A stretch of 64,000 nt of DNA from Amycolatopsis sp. NBC_00345 (GCF_036116635.1 NZ_CP107995.1:7254001-7318000), one strand, 5' to 3'; shown: positions 1-8,864, counted from the stretch's first letter. Translations and numbers: made by a program. The notes: generated from the sequence alone by a model not told the origin.

Positions 1-14
1 GGGCGCAAGCGCCC
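1..14 (-). terminator. Hairpin downstream of dasR
   Basis: A perfect 6-bp GC stem (GGGCGC/GCGCCC) with an AA loop lies 10 bases beyond the dasR stop. It is probably part of the dasR terminator. The window edge hides whether a T tract follows on the minus strand. Confidence 0.45.
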
Positions 15-23
15 GAACCGGGC

Positions 24-779
24 TCACGGAAGCAGCGTCGTGACGAACTTGTAGCGGTCGCCGCGGTAGATCGCCCTGGCGAACTCCACCGGCTTGCCGT
101 CGGTGGCGAACGAGTGCCGGGTCAGCATCAGCACCGGCATGCCGACGTCCGCGCCGAGCATCTCGGCCTCCTGCGGGCCGGCGAGCGAGGTCTCGATCGT
201 CTCCTCCGCGCGCTCCAGCTCGACTCCGTAGTGCTCGCGCAGGACCGCGTAGAGCGAGCCGCCCGCCGTGATGTGCTTGCGCAGCCCGCGGAACCGGCCG
301 AGCGGCAGGTGCGTGGTCTCCACCGCCATCGGCTGGGAATCGGCCAGCCGCAGCCGCCGGAGGCGAAGGATTTTCGCGCCCGCGCGGATCGCCAGCAGTT
401 TCGTCAGCTCGCCCTCGACGGCCAGTTCCTCGACCTCGAGCAGTTTCGACGACGGCTTCAGGCCCTGCTTGCGCATGTCCTCGGTGTAGGAGGACAGCTG
501 CAGCCGCTGCGCGAGCTTCGGCTCCGCGGCGAACGTGCCCTTGCCCTGGACGCGGTGCAGGCGGCCCTCGGCCGTCAGGTCCGCGAGCGCCTGGCGCACC
601 GTGGTGCGGGACACGGTGAACTCGCCCGCCAGCGCCCGCTCCGTCGGGATCGGCGAGCCCGGCGGCAGCGCGTCGAGCAGATCCAGCAGGTGCTGTTTCA
701 GCGCCCAGTACTTGGGTTCACGCTGCCCGCGCACACCCGCCGTGGTTCCCGCCTCACCCGCGGGGGATGTCTCCAACAT
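24..779 (-). CDS. dasR: GntR-family regulator of aminosugar use (DasR-like)
   Basis: This is a transcriptional repressor of the GntR/HutC type. An N-terminal winged helix (about residues 20-90) contains SRTTVRQAL and GKGTF, typical of the family. It is followed by a UTRA effector domain with LQLSSYTEDMR and a terminal YRGDRYKFV, both close to Streptomyces DasR, whose ligands are glucosamine-6-P and GlcNAc-6-P. The ATG at 779 is preferred because AGGGAG lies 6-7 bases upstream; an in-frame GTG at 794 is the alternative. It is divergent from a SIS-domain enzyme and a GlcNAc kinase, with a DasR-type palindrome between them. Autoregulation and control of the aminosugar genes are inferred from this layout. 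Confidence 0.9.
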   Translation of the reverse strand: MLETSPAGEAGTTAGVRGQREPKYWALKQHLLDLLDALPPGSPIPTERALAGEFTVSRTTVRQALADLTAEGRLHRVQGKGTFAAEPKLAQRLQLSSYTEDMRKQGLKPSSKLLEVEELAVEGELTKLLAIRAGAKILRLRRLRLADSQPMAVETTHLPLGRFRGLRKHITAGGSLYAVLREHYGVELERAEETIETSLAGPQEAEMLGADVGMPVLMLTRHSFATDGKPVEFARAIYRGDRYKFVTTLLP

Positions 780-855
780 GACCGGCTCCCTCACTAACGC
801 GCCACTTCCACATCAAGAAACGTACCCTTCACCACAAACGCTCCGCCCGGCTAGC

Positions 856-871
856 ATTGGTCTAGACCTGA
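856..871. promoter_or_regulatory. dre-like DasR operator
   Basis: ATTGGTCTAGACCTGA contains the perfect palindrome GGTCTAGACC and matches the known DasR-responsive-element consensus (A[CG]TGGTCTAGACCA[CG]T) at most positions. It lies between divergent dasR and the SIS/kinase genes, 53 bases before the SIS start, where a repressor could control both directions. Confidence 0.8.
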
Positions 872-923
872 CCGCACGCCGCTCAGCACAACCCGGGGCC
901 CCGCCCCGGCGGAGAGGAAAGTG

Positions 924-1967
924 ATGACCCAACAACATCCCGGCGAGCACATGGCCGCGGAAATCTCGGAGCAGCCTGCCGTACTGGCCGGGCTCGTCGA
1001 GCGGCAGGCCGGAATAGCGGAAGTAGCTGAAAAGATTTCACAAAACCCCCCGCGTTTCGCTCTGCTCGCCGCCCGTGGTTCCAGTGACCACGCCGCGTTG
1101 TACGCGAAGTACCTGATCGAGGTACTCCTGGGCCTGCCCGCCGGTCTAGTGTCGCCGTCCACCGCAACCCTTTACGGCGCGCGCCCGGATCTGCGTGACG
1201 TGCTCTTCGTCACCGTAAGCCAGAGCGGCGGTTCACCGGACCTGATCGAGGTAACCGAAGCGGCGCGGCGCCAGGGCGCGCTGACCGTCTCCGTCACGAA
1301 CACGCTGGATTCCCCGCTGCGCGCGGCGGCGGAGCTGGGCGTGGACATCGGCGCGGGCGTGGAGAAGGCCGTCGCGGCGACCAAGACGTACTCCGCGACG
1401 CTGCTCGCGCTGTACCTGTTCATCGACGCCATCCGCGGCGGCAAGGGTGCCGACGCGGAGAAGCTGGGCGAGCTGGCGCAGCAGACGCTCGACGGCGCGG
1501 CCGAGGGCGTGCAGCGCGCCGTGGACCGTTACCGGTTCGTCGACCGCGTGCTCACCACCGGCCGCGGCTACTCGTACGCGACCGCGCTGGAGGGCTCGCT
1601 GAAGCTGGCCGAGACGAGTTACCTCGCGGCCCGCGCGTACAGCGGCGCGGACCTGCTCCACGGTCCCGTCGCGGCTGTCGACGGCGAGACCGCGGTGCTC
1701 GCGGTCACCAGCGCCGGCCACGGCGGCCACGCGATGGCCGAGGTGCTCGACGCCGTCAGCAAGCGCGGCGCCGACGTGCTCGCGGTGGGCTCGGCCGCCG
1801 CGGACGTGCCGGCCGCGCTGCGGATCCCGGTGGCGCCGTCGGCCGAGGAACTCGCGCCGATCCTGGAGATCCTGCCGATCCAGCGGATCGCGCTGGGCCT
1901 CTCGCTCGCCCGTGGCGGCGACCCGGACAGCCCGCGCGGGCTGCTGAAGGTCACCAAGACCCGGTGA
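924..1967 (+). CDS. SIS-domain sugar-phosphate isomerase/deaminase (NagB-II/AgaS-like)
   Basis: A double SIS-domain protein of 347 residues, like the isomerase half of GlmS and the NagB-II glucosamine-6-phosphate deaminases. First-domain motifs are AARGSSDHAALYAKY and SQSGGSPDLIE. The second carries GRGYSYATALEGSLKLAET and a GADLLHGPVA segment. There is no N-terminal glutaminase domain, so it cannot be GlmS itself. Conversion of glucosamine-6-P to fructose-6-P is inferred from family and context. ATG 924 is chosen over the adjacent GTG 921, with GAGAGG upstream. Its stop overlaps the kinase start, so the two are translationally coupled. Confidence 0.8.
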   Translation: MTQQHPGEHMAAEISEQPAVLAGLVERQAGIAEVAEKISQNPPRFALLAARGSSDHAALYAKYLIEVLLGLPAGLVSPSTATLYGARPDLRDVLFVTVSQSGGSPDLIEVTEAARRQGALTVSVTNTLDSPLRAAAELGVDIGAGVEKAVAATKTYSATLLALYLFIDAIRGGKGADAEKLGELAQQTLDGAAEGVQRAVDRYRFVDRVLTTGRGYSYATALEGSLKLAETSYLAARAYSGADLLHGPVAAVDGETAVLAVTSAGHGGHAMAEVLDAVSKRGADVLAVGSAAADVPAALRIPVAPSAEELAPILEILPIQRIALGLSLARGGDPDSPRGLLKVTKTR

Positions 1968-2947
1968 GCTTCGTCGTAGGCGTGGACGCCGGCGGCACGT
2001 CGACCCGAGCGATCGTGGTCGACGCCGCCGGCGTCGTGCTGGGCGCGGCCTCCGGCGACGGCGCGAACCCGAACGCCCACTCGCCGGAGGTGGCGGCCGG
2101 CCGCATCGCGGACGCCATCGCGGCCGCGCTCGACGGGCGGACAGGCGTCGCCGCCGCGGTGGTCGGCATGGCCGGGGTGAGCAAGCTCTCCGACGCGGGC
2201 GTCGCGGCGGTGTTCGACGCGCAGTGGCAGCGGATCGGGCTCGGCGGCGTGGTCCGCACAGTGGCCGACGCCGAAGTCGCGTACGCGTCGGCGACGCCGG
2301 CCCCGGACGGCACCGTGCTCGTCGCCGGCACCGGCTCCATCGCCTGCCGCATCCGCAAGCGCCGCACCGCGGGCCGGGCGGGCGGCTACGGCTGGCTGCT
2401 GGGCGACGAAGGCTCGGCCTACTGGCTCGGCCGCGAGGCGGTTCGGTCCACTTTGGCGGCACTGCGCGGCGGCGCCGATCTCACCGGGCTGCCGGCCGCC
2501 GTGCTCGCGGCCGCCGCCGGACCGTCCGCTGTGGACGAATCCGGTCAGTCCACTTTCCACATGGGACTCGTCACGGAGGCGGACCGGGCCGCCACCGCGA
2601 GTGCGCTCATCACCAAGGCCAACGCCGAACCACCCGTGCGGCTGGCCCGATTCGCCCCGCTCGTGAGCGCCGCGGCGACCGCCGGAGAGCCCGTCGCGGC
2701 GGACATCGTCACCCGCGGGGCCGATTTTCTGGTCTCACTGGCGCTCGCCACGCGCGACCCCGGCGAGTCGACACCCCTAGTTCTCGTGGGCAGTGTGCTC
2801 GCCGAGGACAGTCCCGTCGGCGCCGCCGTACGCGCCGGTCTCGCCGGCCTCGACGTGCTGACCAGCTCCGACGGGGTGCTGGGGGCCGCGTGGCTGGCCG
2901 CGGTCGACGCCTGGGGCGAGACGGCGCCACGACCTTCCCGATCGTGA
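1964..2947 (+). CDS. N-acetylglucosamine kinase (BadF/BadG family)
   Basis: A 327-residue ASKHA-fold kinase. The N-terminal phosphate-1 motif VGVDAGGTSTRA and the later segments VLVAGTGSIA and GYGWLLGDEGSAYWLG are typical of the BadF/BadG/BcrA/BcrD family, which includes GlcNAc kinases. It overlaps the SIS gene by four bases (GTGA). With DasR and a NagB-type enzyme it would phosphorylate GlcNAc released by chitin or wall turnover and feed glycolysis. The exact sugar specificity is inferred from the neighbours. Confidence 0.82.
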   Translation: MSFVVGVDAGGTSTRAIVVDAAGVVLGAASGDGANPNAHSPEVAAGRIADAIAAALDGRTGVAAAVVGMAGVSKLSDAGVAAVFDAQWQRIGLGGVVRTVADAEVAYASATPAPDGTVLVAGTGSIACRIRKRRTAGRAGGYGWLLGDEGSAYWLGREAVRSTLAALRGGADLTGLPAAVLAAAAGPSAVDESGQSTFHMGLVTEADRAATASALITKANAEPPVRLARFAPLVSAAATAGEPVAADIVTRGADFLVSLALATRDPGESTPLVLVGSVLAEDSPVGAAVRAGLAGLDVLTSSDGVLGAAWLAAVDAWGETAPRPSRS

Positions 2948-3019
2948 ATGCGACCGAAAACTGGTTCAAAGAGTCGAAACCGTCGACTCAGGACCGGTGA
3001 TCCGGGTACCGTGGAAACC

Positions 3020-3051
3020 GGCCCCCGGACCCTCCCCCCTCGCCGGGGGCC
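3020..3051. terminator. Bidirectional terminator hairpin
   Basis: GGCCCCCGG pairs perfectly with CCGGGGGCC across a 14-base loop. It lies between the convergent kinase (+) and DUF3159 (-) genes and could serve both. Confidence 0.65.
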
Positions 3052-3054
3052 GCC

Positions 3055-3729
3055 TTATGTCCCGGGTCGGTCGTCCGCCCCGGGTTCCTGGGCCACTCGC
3101 AGGCCCGGATGTTCCGGCGGCAGCGACTTGTACAGCACCCAGCCGCTCACCGCGACCGTCGCCGCCACCAGCGGCCACGAGAGCACGGTGCGCGCCACGC
3201 CGAGCGCGACCACCTGCCCGGCCCACCACAGCAGGCCGTAGACCACCACGCGGATCAGGTACTGCAGCACCCACACCCAGCTCGCCCACGAGTACGCGCG
3301 CAGCAGCGCGGGGTCGCGGCGCCAGCGGGTCTTCTGGCCGACCAGGAGCCCGACGATCACGCCGAGCAACGGCCAGCGCACCACGACACTGGCCGCGAAG
3401 AGCAGCGCGCTCGCCGCGTTGGACAGCAGCTGAAGCAGGAAGAAGTCCTGCGCGCGCCCGGTGTGCAGCGCGATCAGCGCGGCGATCACCACGGCGGCCA
3501 GGCTCACCACCACCGCGCGCGCCTTGTCGCCGCGCACGACCCGGTAGCCGCCGAGCAGCACCGCGACCACGATGGCGACGCCGGCGCCCCACGCGATCGA
3601 CTGGCCGGTGGCGAGCCAGCCGGCCACGAACGCGACCGGCGGGATGCTCGCGTCGATCGCCCCGCGCCGGCCGCCGAGGATCTGCGCGAGCGATTCGCGC
3701 GCGGGCGTCGTCTCGTCGGTCACATTCAC
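3055..3729 (-). CDS. DUF3159 integral membrane protein
   Basis: 224 residues with about five to six hydrophobic segments, beginning ESLAQILGGRRGAIDASIPP and containing GQKTRWRRDPALLRAYSWAS, both typical of actinobacterial DUF3159 proteins. Its function is unknown. It is convergent with the GlcNAc kinase and has no evident operon partner. The 270 bases upstream, to the SGNH hydrolase, contain no clear gene. Confidence 0.8.
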   Translation of the reverse strand: MNVTDETTPARESLAQILGGRRGAIDASIPPVAFVAGWLATGQSIAWGAGVAIVVAVLLGGYRVVRGDKARAVVVSLAAVVIAALIALHTGRAQDFFLLQLLSNAASALLFAASVVVRWPLLGVIVGLLVGQKTRWRRDPALLRAYSWASWVWVLQYLIRVVVYGLLWWAGQVVALGVARTVLSWPLVAATVAVSGWVLYKSLPPEHPGLRVAQEPGADDRPGT

Positions 3730-3999
3730 AGCCTGCCGGATCCCGGCCGGAGGCTCCCGGCCGGGAGACCTTCACCACATCGAGTGTCCGGTTACCCCCT
3801 GTGCGGGCGGTTCACCAGGCTACCGAGTGGTGAAGTTTCCGTAATACGGGGGCGAATCGGACCGACAAGGGAAGAGACTGTTACTTCCAGCTGAATCAGG
3901 GGTGGCTTCCGGGAAGGTACGGGGACGTCCGACTGTTAGTTGGGGTGTACAACTATATGTCGGGGCAGGCGCGGACAGGGATGGGAAGGGGAACCCAGC

Positions 4000-4827
4000 G
4001 TGTACGGAATCGACAGTTACGTGGCTATCGGTGACAGCTTCACCGAAGGCCTCAACGACGGACTACCGGACGGCTCCTTCAGGGGCTGGGCGGACCGGCT
4101 CGCGGAGGTCCTCTCCGGAGGCGAACCGGGTTTCGAGTACGCCAACCTGGCCCTGCGCGGCAAGATGCTCGACGAGATCATCGACGAGCAGGTGCCGATC
4201 GCGCTCGACCTCAAGCCCGGCCTGGTCACCCTGTGCGCCGGCGGCAACGACATCATCGTGCCGGGCGCGGACGTCGACGCCGTCGCCGCCCGGCTCGAGG
4301 CCGGGGTGGCGCGACTGCGCGCGGCCGGCATCCCGGTGGTCATCTTCAACGGCCCCGACACCAAGTCCCTGTCCGTGATGAGCGTGCTGCGCGGCAAGGT
4401 CGGCATCTACAACGCGCACCTGTGGGCGATCGCGGAGCGCCACGGCGCGAAGATGGTCGACCTGTGGGCGATGGAGCCGCTGCACGACCGGCGCGCCTGG
4501 AGCGACGACCGGCTGCACTTCACGCCCGACGCGCACCGCCGCATCGCGCTGCACACCGCCGAGGTGCTGGGCGTGCCGGTGGACGAGGACTGGCGGGTGC
4601 CGTACCCGGCGAGCACCGAGCCCGCCACCTGGATCACCTCCCGCCGCTCCGACCTCACCTGGACCAAGACGCACCTGCTGCCGTGGATCCGCCGCCAGAT
4701 CAAGGGCCAGTCCATGGGTGACGGGCTGTCACCGAAGCGACCGCAGCTGTCCCCGCTCGTGCAAGTGGAGGCGGCCGCGCTCGAAATCGAGGTCCACAAC
4801 TTCCACGACAACGCCGCCGCGTCCTGA
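4000..4827 (+). CDS. SGNH/GDSL-family hydrolase
   Basis: A 275-residue esterase/lipase-like hydrolase. Block I is AIGDSFTEG with the nucleophilic Ser near residue 13, block III is AGGNDI, and block V is DRLHFTPDAH, supplying the catalytic Asp and His. No signal peptide is visible, so it is probably cytoplasmic. The GTG at 4000 is preferred because GGGAAGGGG lies just upstream and the block I motif then falls at the usual position. The substrate cannot be predicted. Confidence 0.85.
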   Translation: MYGIDSYVAIGDSFTEGLNDGLPDGSFRGWADRLAEVLSGGEPGFEYANLALRGKMLDEIIDEQVPIALDLKPGLVTLCAGGNDIIVPGADVDAVAARLEAGVARLRAAGIPVVIFNGPDTKSLSVMSVLRGKVGIYNAHLWAIAERHGAKMVDLWAMEPLHDRRAWSDDRLHFTPDAHRRIALHTAEVLGVPVDEDWRVPYPASTEPATWITSRRSDLTWTKTHLLPWIRRQIKGQSMGDGLSPKRPQLSPLVQVEAAALEIEVHNFHDNAAAS

Positions 4828-4848
4828 CGGCCACTTGCCCCACTGGTT

Positions 4849-4876
4849 GGCCCTCTCGCCCGCGCGAGGGGGCCTT
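4849..4876 (+). terminator. Hairpin after the SGNH hydrolase
   Basis: GGCCCTCTCGC pairs with GCGAGGGGGCC with one mismatch, followed by TT. It is a probable terminator 21 bases after the SGNH stop. Confidence 0.55.
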
Positions 4877-4950
4877 CCGCGCAGGAAGGGCCACCCGAAC
4901 GGCGGCACGACCAGGTCGCCAAGGTGCGGGCACCGGCCTATGGTCCCTTT

Positions 4951-5700
4951 ATGTCCGGTGCACGCGGCTGGCTCCGCCTGATCCCCCTCGCGGTGGTCGT
5001 GACGGCCCTGCTCGCGGGGCTCGCGACCTGGGTGAGCGGGTCCGGCATCGAGTCCGGCCTCGGCTCGCGGTCACGCTCCGCGCTCACCGCGGCCGGGATC
5101 AGCGGCGGCGACGTGACGTTCTCCGGCCGCGAAGCGACGCTGTCCGGCTTCCCCGCCGAGCAGGCCGGCCGCGCGCTCGGCATCGTCCAGGGTGTCGACG
5201 GCGTCGAATCCGCTCAGGTTTCGGGCGGGGGCGCGCCATCCGCGCCCGCTCCGTCGCCGAGCAGCGCGCCGTCCACCACGGCCCCGCCGCCGAGCCCGAC
5301 CGCCACCCCCAGCACGCCGCCCGCGCCGCCGACCGACCGCGCCGGTGTGCAGGACGAGCTGGACAAGCAGCTCGCGAGCACCCCCATCACGTTCAAGCCG
5401 AACAGCGCGCAGCTCACCGACGATGGCGAGCAGGCCGCGCGCGGAATCGCGAAGCTGCTCTCGGCCGCGCCGGACAACCTGCGTTACCGCATCACCGGGC
5501 GCGTCGCCGACGGCCCGGGCGGACGCGCCGCCGCGCTCCGGCTCTCGCAGAGCCGCGCGCGGACCGTCGTGCGGCTGCTCACGGACGAGGACGTCCCCGC
5601 CGACCGGCTCCTCGCCCGCGGCACCAGCACGACCGCACCGGGCACCGGCGATTCCGGCGGTGACGACCGGCGCGTCGAGATCACAGTCGAAGAGAGGTGA
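4951..5700 (+). CDS. ArfA-like BON/OmpA-domain envelope protein
   Basis: 249 residues. One N-terminal transmembrane helix (about residues 8-28) is followed by a BON-like domain (about 40-90, SGGDVTFSGREATLSGF), a Pro/Ser/Thr-rich linker, and a C-terminal OmpA-like peptidoglycan-binding domain (ITFKPNSAQLTDDGEQA, LSQSRARTVVRLL). This order matches mycobacterial ArfA (OmpATb). The next gene, 6 bases on, encodes a small membrane protein, as in arf operons. An upstream in-frame GTG at 4924 is possible. Pore or ammonia-related function in mycobacteria should not be assumed here. Confidence 0.75.
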   Translation: MSGARGWLRLIPLAVVVTALLAGLATWVSGSGIESGLGSRSRSALTAAGISGGDVTFSGREATLSGFPAEQAGRALGIVQGVDGVESAQVSGGGAPSAPAPSPSSAPSTTAPPPSPTATPSTPPAPPTDRAGVQDELDKQLASTPITFKPNSAQLTDDGEQAARGIAKLLSAAPDNLRYRITGRVADGPGGRAAALRLSQSRARTVVRLLTDEDVPADRLLARGTSTTAPGTGDSGGDDRRVEITVEER

Positions 5701-5706
5701 TGGCGG

Positions 5707-6141
5707 ATGCTCTGGCTCTTCGGGCAGATCTGGCTCTGGCTGCTCGTCGCGTTCCTGCTCGGGGCCGCGGTGATGTGGCTGCTGATGCGCGCGACGCGGC
5801 CGAAGGCGGTCGCCGAGCACGAAACCTACGAGTACGACGAGGCGGATGAGGAACCGCTCGAGGTGCCGGCGCCGCTGGAGGCCGAGCGGACGCAGTACAT
5901 CCCGGTCAGCCAGTACGACCACGACGAGCAGCCCGAGCGGGTCTACAACGACTATCCCGAGGTCGACCCGGACGAGCCCTACGTTCCGGAAGACCACGCC
6001 GAGGGCCGGCTGCCGGAGCCGGAGGCCCGCCTGTCGGGTGATCTCGGCTGGCCGGCCACCGCCGAGACCGACGCGGAGACGACCGGCGAGTGGCTGCGGA
6101 CGGACCAGCCCTCACCACGGCGGCCTGGGCGCGGTGGCTGA
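5707..6141 (+). CDS. Small membrane protein with acidic tail (ArfB/ArfC-like position)
   Basis: 144 residues with one N-terminal membrane helix (WLFGQIWLWLLVAFLLGAA) followed by a strongly acidic, Tyr-rich cytoplasmic tail. It starts 6 bases after the ArfA-like gene and is surely cotranscribed. By position it resembles arfB/arfC, which encode ArfA accessory membrane proteins, but I see no diagnostic motif. Confidence 0.65.
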   Translation: MLWLFGQIWLWLLVAFLLGAAVMWLLMRATRPKAVAEHETYEYDEADEEPLEVPAPLEAERTQYIPVSQYDHDEQPERVYNDYPEVDPDEPYVPEDHAEGRLPEPEARLSGDLGWPATAETDAETTGEWLRTDQPSPRRPGRGG

Positions 6142-6213
6142 CACCCACCTGGTAAGTTCGGCTACGCACTGTGAGCGGGAGCCGGCGAGCCCCGGACGAG
6201 GTCAGGAGGTCCG

Positions 6214-6693
6214 ATGGCGCTCCCGCACTGGACGCCGCAGAACCTGCTGCCGCCGGGCCGTCACCCCGCGGACCTGGCGGATGTCTACGAACGCCTGGTC
6301 TTCGACGCGCCGTACCAGAACGAGCGCGAGATCCTGTTCAGCGCACTCAACAGCTACCTCGGCGTCGCCCGTCGGGTGATCTCGTCCGGGCGCGCGTGGG
6401 TCAGCGGCGCGTTCGTGACGCGCACGACGCCGCACCCGCCGCAGGGCCTCGACGTCGTGCTGATCCCGGACGAGTGGGGCGCGCTCAAGCGGCTCGACGA
6501 CCACGGGCGCACCGCGTTGTACGGCCTGCTCACCCTGCGCGGCATCATCGTCGGGCAGCCCGCGATGTACCTCGACCAGGTGCAGCCGGTCGGCGGCATG
6601 CTCGACGGCTTCCTGTGCCGTCCGGGTGACGAGGACGTGTGGGAGGCCGTGTGGGCCGACGGCGGCAAGGGGTTCCCGGAGATGGTCTGGTGA
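6214..6693 (+). CDS. DUF6932-like nucleotidyltransferase-fold protein
   Basis: 159 residues. The N-terminal LLPPGRHPADLADVYERLVF and the segment SGAFVTRTTPHPPQGLDVVL resemble the DUF6932 pattern, in which GSFVT and DIDVV occupy the position of a nucleotidyltransferase active site. Here the usual Ser is Ala and the first Asp region reads QGLDVV, so activity may be altered. GGAGG lies 6 bases before the ATG. It overlaps the next gene by four bases (GTGA), which argues for a coupled two-protein system. Function unknown. Confidence 0.6.
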   Translation: MALPHWTPQNLLPPGRHPADLADVYERLVFDAPYQNEREILFSALNSYLGVARRVISSGRAWVSGAFVTRTTPHPPQGLDVVLIPDEWGALKRLDDHGRTALYGLLTLRGIIVGQPAMYLDQVQPVGGMLDGFLCRPGDEDVWEAVWADGGKGFPEMVW

Positions 6694-7574
6694 GGAACGA
6701 GTTCCGCCGCATCGCCGACGAGGTCCCCGGCGGCACCTGGCTCGACGACCTGGCCCGCGCGTCCGCGATGGCGGCCAACGCGAAGTTCGAACGCACTTCG
6801 CGCTCGCCCCTGCTGCACGTCTCGGTGATCGGTGAGACGCACATAGACGCCTATACCTTCTCCGACATCAGCCGCGCGCTGCAGGACGCGACGGCGAAGA
6901 TCGGCCACATCATCCGCAATCCGTCCAATGAGGTCACGTTCGTCCAGCAGGCCGACCGGGACAAGGCGCCGCTGATCCAGCGCGGCCAGGCGGGCAACGC
7001 GATCTTCTTCGGCTTCCCCGAGCCGGCGCTCGACGACGCGCTGATCCACGACGGGATCGAGACGCTGTCCGAGCGTGCGGTGAAGGAGCTGTGCGACTTC
7101 CTCCCGGCGAACGGATCCGACGACGGCGCGCTCGACGCCGTGCTGCTGCAGCGCGACACGGTCCGCAACGCCGTGAGCGATGTCGTCAACGCGGTCAGCA
7201 AGCACGCCGGCATCGGCATGGCGCTCACGCCGACGGCGGGTGAGCAGCTGACGCGCAGCATGACCACGGAACAGGCGCGGGTGCTGCAGGGCAGCCTGCG
7301 CGAATCACGCGAGGCCGTCGGCTACGAGACCGTGAGCGGACGGCTCGACGGCGTCCGCACGCGGCGGCGGATCTTCTACTTGGAGCGCGAGTCGGGCGGG
7401 ACGATCCAGGGCGCGGTGGCGCCGGACCTGCTGGACCAGATCAAGGAGAACCTCGACCGCCCGGTGACGGCCCGGCTGCGCGTGGTGCGCACGACCACCA
7501 TCGACGGCAGGCGCGGGCGCCCGGTGCACGAGCTGCTGGAGATCACGCCCGAAGTGAACCTTTTTGATCATTGA
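6690..7574 (+). CDS. Unrecognised partner of the DUF6932-like protein
   Basis: 294 residues that I do not recognise. No signal peptide or membrane segment is visible. The N-terminal half is mixed helical; the last third (RRRIFYLERES, ARLRVVRTTTIDG) looks beta-rich. The GTG at 6690 is chosen because it overlaps the upstream stop and has GGAGATG before it. Coupling to a nucleotidyltransferase-like gene suggests a toxin-antitoxin or defence-type pair, but this is inference only. The 253 bases that follow are AT-richer than their surroundings and contain no supportable gene. Confidence 0.6.
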   Translation: MRNEFRRIADEVPGGTWLDDLARASAMAANAKFERTSRSPLLHVSVIGETHIDAYTFSDISRALQDATAKIGHIIRNPSNEVTFVQQADRDKAPLIQRGQAGNAIFFGFPEPALDDALIHDGIETLSERAVKELCDFLPANGSDDGALDAVLLQRDTVRNAVSDVVNAVSKHAGIGMALTPTAGEQLTRSMTTEQARVLQGSLRESREAVGYETVSGRLDGVRTRRRIFYLERESGGTIQGAVAPDLLDQIKENLDRPVTARLRVVRTTTIDGRRGRPVHELLEITPEVNLFDH

Positions 7575-7827
7575 ATCACCCCGTTGAAATTCACCTGCGT
7601 GAATTCCGTGGGTATTCCGCCTGCCCTGCGTACCGCCTATTTTGATCATGGTGGAATCCCATATTTCGACACGAATCGGCAGGTCATCGCAGGGTCGCGG
7701 CGCCAGTAAATGACCGGAGTCCGGTGGAAGCGGTGAAATGATGACGTTTTCCACTATGTAACGATTTCGTCTACCGCCACACTTTTGGGTTAACGTCGTC
7801 GCACTTCAACCCGAAGGGCCCCCACGC

Positions 7828-8493
7828 ATGACGTCCGACCCGCGGTATCCGCCTGCCCCCGCACGCCACGGCCGCCCACCCGCGCCCGTCTCCGTCACGC
7901 AGCGCCGCGCGCCGGCCAGACCCAAGCCCAACTTCTTCGCCGCTATCGCGCTGGTGTGCGGTCTCGCGGCTGTCGCGGTGGCCTTCGCGGCAAGCTACAA
8001 CTACCTCGCGTGGCCGCTCGCGGGCATCGGCCTGATCCTCGCGATCGTCGGGCTGGTGCAGGCCGGCCGCGGGGTGATGCGGGGCCGCGGCCTGGCCGTG
8101 ATCGGCCTGCTCGTGTCGGTGGCCGCGGCGCTGCTGTCCGGCGCGATGCTGCTGTTCCCGGCCGCGTTCGGCTCGGCCGGCTCGATCGAGCTGCACCTGC
8201 CGCCGGTTCCCGGTGACCAGCATTCGGTGGACTTCGTGGTCACCTCGACCGGCGGCGCGACCGTCCGCTACGGCACCCTGAACGACCAGCGCACCGATTC
8301 GGCCCTCCCGAGCACCGACCAGTGGCACGGCAAGGCCTCCTACAACGGCGGCGCGCCGATCCTGTCCCTCACCGCCGACAGCTCGAACGCGGGCGTCAGC
8401 AACCAGATCAGCTGCTCCATCGTGGTCGACGGCAAGACGGTCGCGGAGAACAGCGGCACGACGATCGCGCTGTGCACGGCCAACGTGGGGTAG
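7828..8493 (+). CDS. DUF4190/MmpS-like membrane protein
   Basis: 221 residues. A Pro/Arg-rich cytoplasmic N-terminus is followed by about three hydrophobic helices (residues 35-120). An extracytoplasmic domain then carries ATVRYGTLNDQRTDSA and two Cys (SCSIVVDG and ALCTANVG), resembling the C-terminal beta domain of MmpS-type proteins. Specific function is unknown. It is the host gene immediately left of the prophage. Confidence 0.65.
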   Translation: MTSDPRYPPAPARHGRPPAPVSVTQRRAPARPKPNFFAAIALVCGLAAVAVAFAASYNYLAWPLAGIGLILAIVGLVQAGRGVMRGRGLAVIGLLVSVAAALLSGAMLLFPAAFGSAGSIELHLPPVPGDQHSVDFVVTSTGGATVRYGTLNDQRTDSALPSTDQWHGKASYNGGAPILSLTADSSNAGVSNQISCSIVVDGKTVAENSGTTIALCTANVG

Positions 8494-8527
8494 TGACGGC
8501 TGGGACTTCGTTGGCGGCGTTCTCGTT

Positions 8528-8577
8528 GGCACTGCGCGTTCCGGCTGGCACTACGCGTTCCGGCTGGCACTGCGCGG
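8528..8577. repeat. 19-bp tandem repeat, about 2.6 copies
   Basis: The unit GGCACTGCGCGTTCCGGCT repeats at 8528, 8547 (one base changed) and 8566 (partial). It is intergenic, downstream of the MmpS-like gene. No function is evident. Confidence 0.75.
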
Positions 8578-8601
8578 CACGCCGTGAAGAGCCTGGCGGC
8601 C

Positions 8602-8630
8602 GGCCGGCCTAACCCCCAATTCGGCCGGCC
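8602..8630. terminator. GGCCGGCC inverted repeat
   Basis: Two GGCCGGCC arms flank a 13-base loop. It may be a terminator for the MmpS-like gene, but it has no T tract. Confidence 0.4.
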
Positions 8631-8864
8631 AACCGCCACCGAGCCGCTCCTGGCGGCTCTTCCGGACCCGGACCGCGTACGTCCCGGGGCCGTGGTGCCG
8701 GCTTCTCCGGCTGCCCCTCCCCTAGGGCTCCGCCAACACCGGACGGGACCCTACGCGGCCCCGTCCCGGTGACGCTAAGAAACCACTAAGGATGCCCGGC
8801 CAGGGTATGTCCCACCTGCGTAAACACCGGTGAACACCCGTCAATCCGCCACTTGCGCCAGGAC

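Larger units (their letters stand above)
8494..8864. other. Gene-free stretch before the prophage
   Basis: No convincing coding region is visible. It holds a 19-bp tandem repeat, a GGCCGGCC inverted repeat, and the left arm of the terminator-like hairpin in which the prophage is inserted. Confidence 0.6.

Noticed and set aside
7575..7827. AT-richer intergenic stretch as a possible small gene
   Set aside because: No frame has a start, ribosome site and sensible protein; it is more likely a promoter region or insertion remnant.
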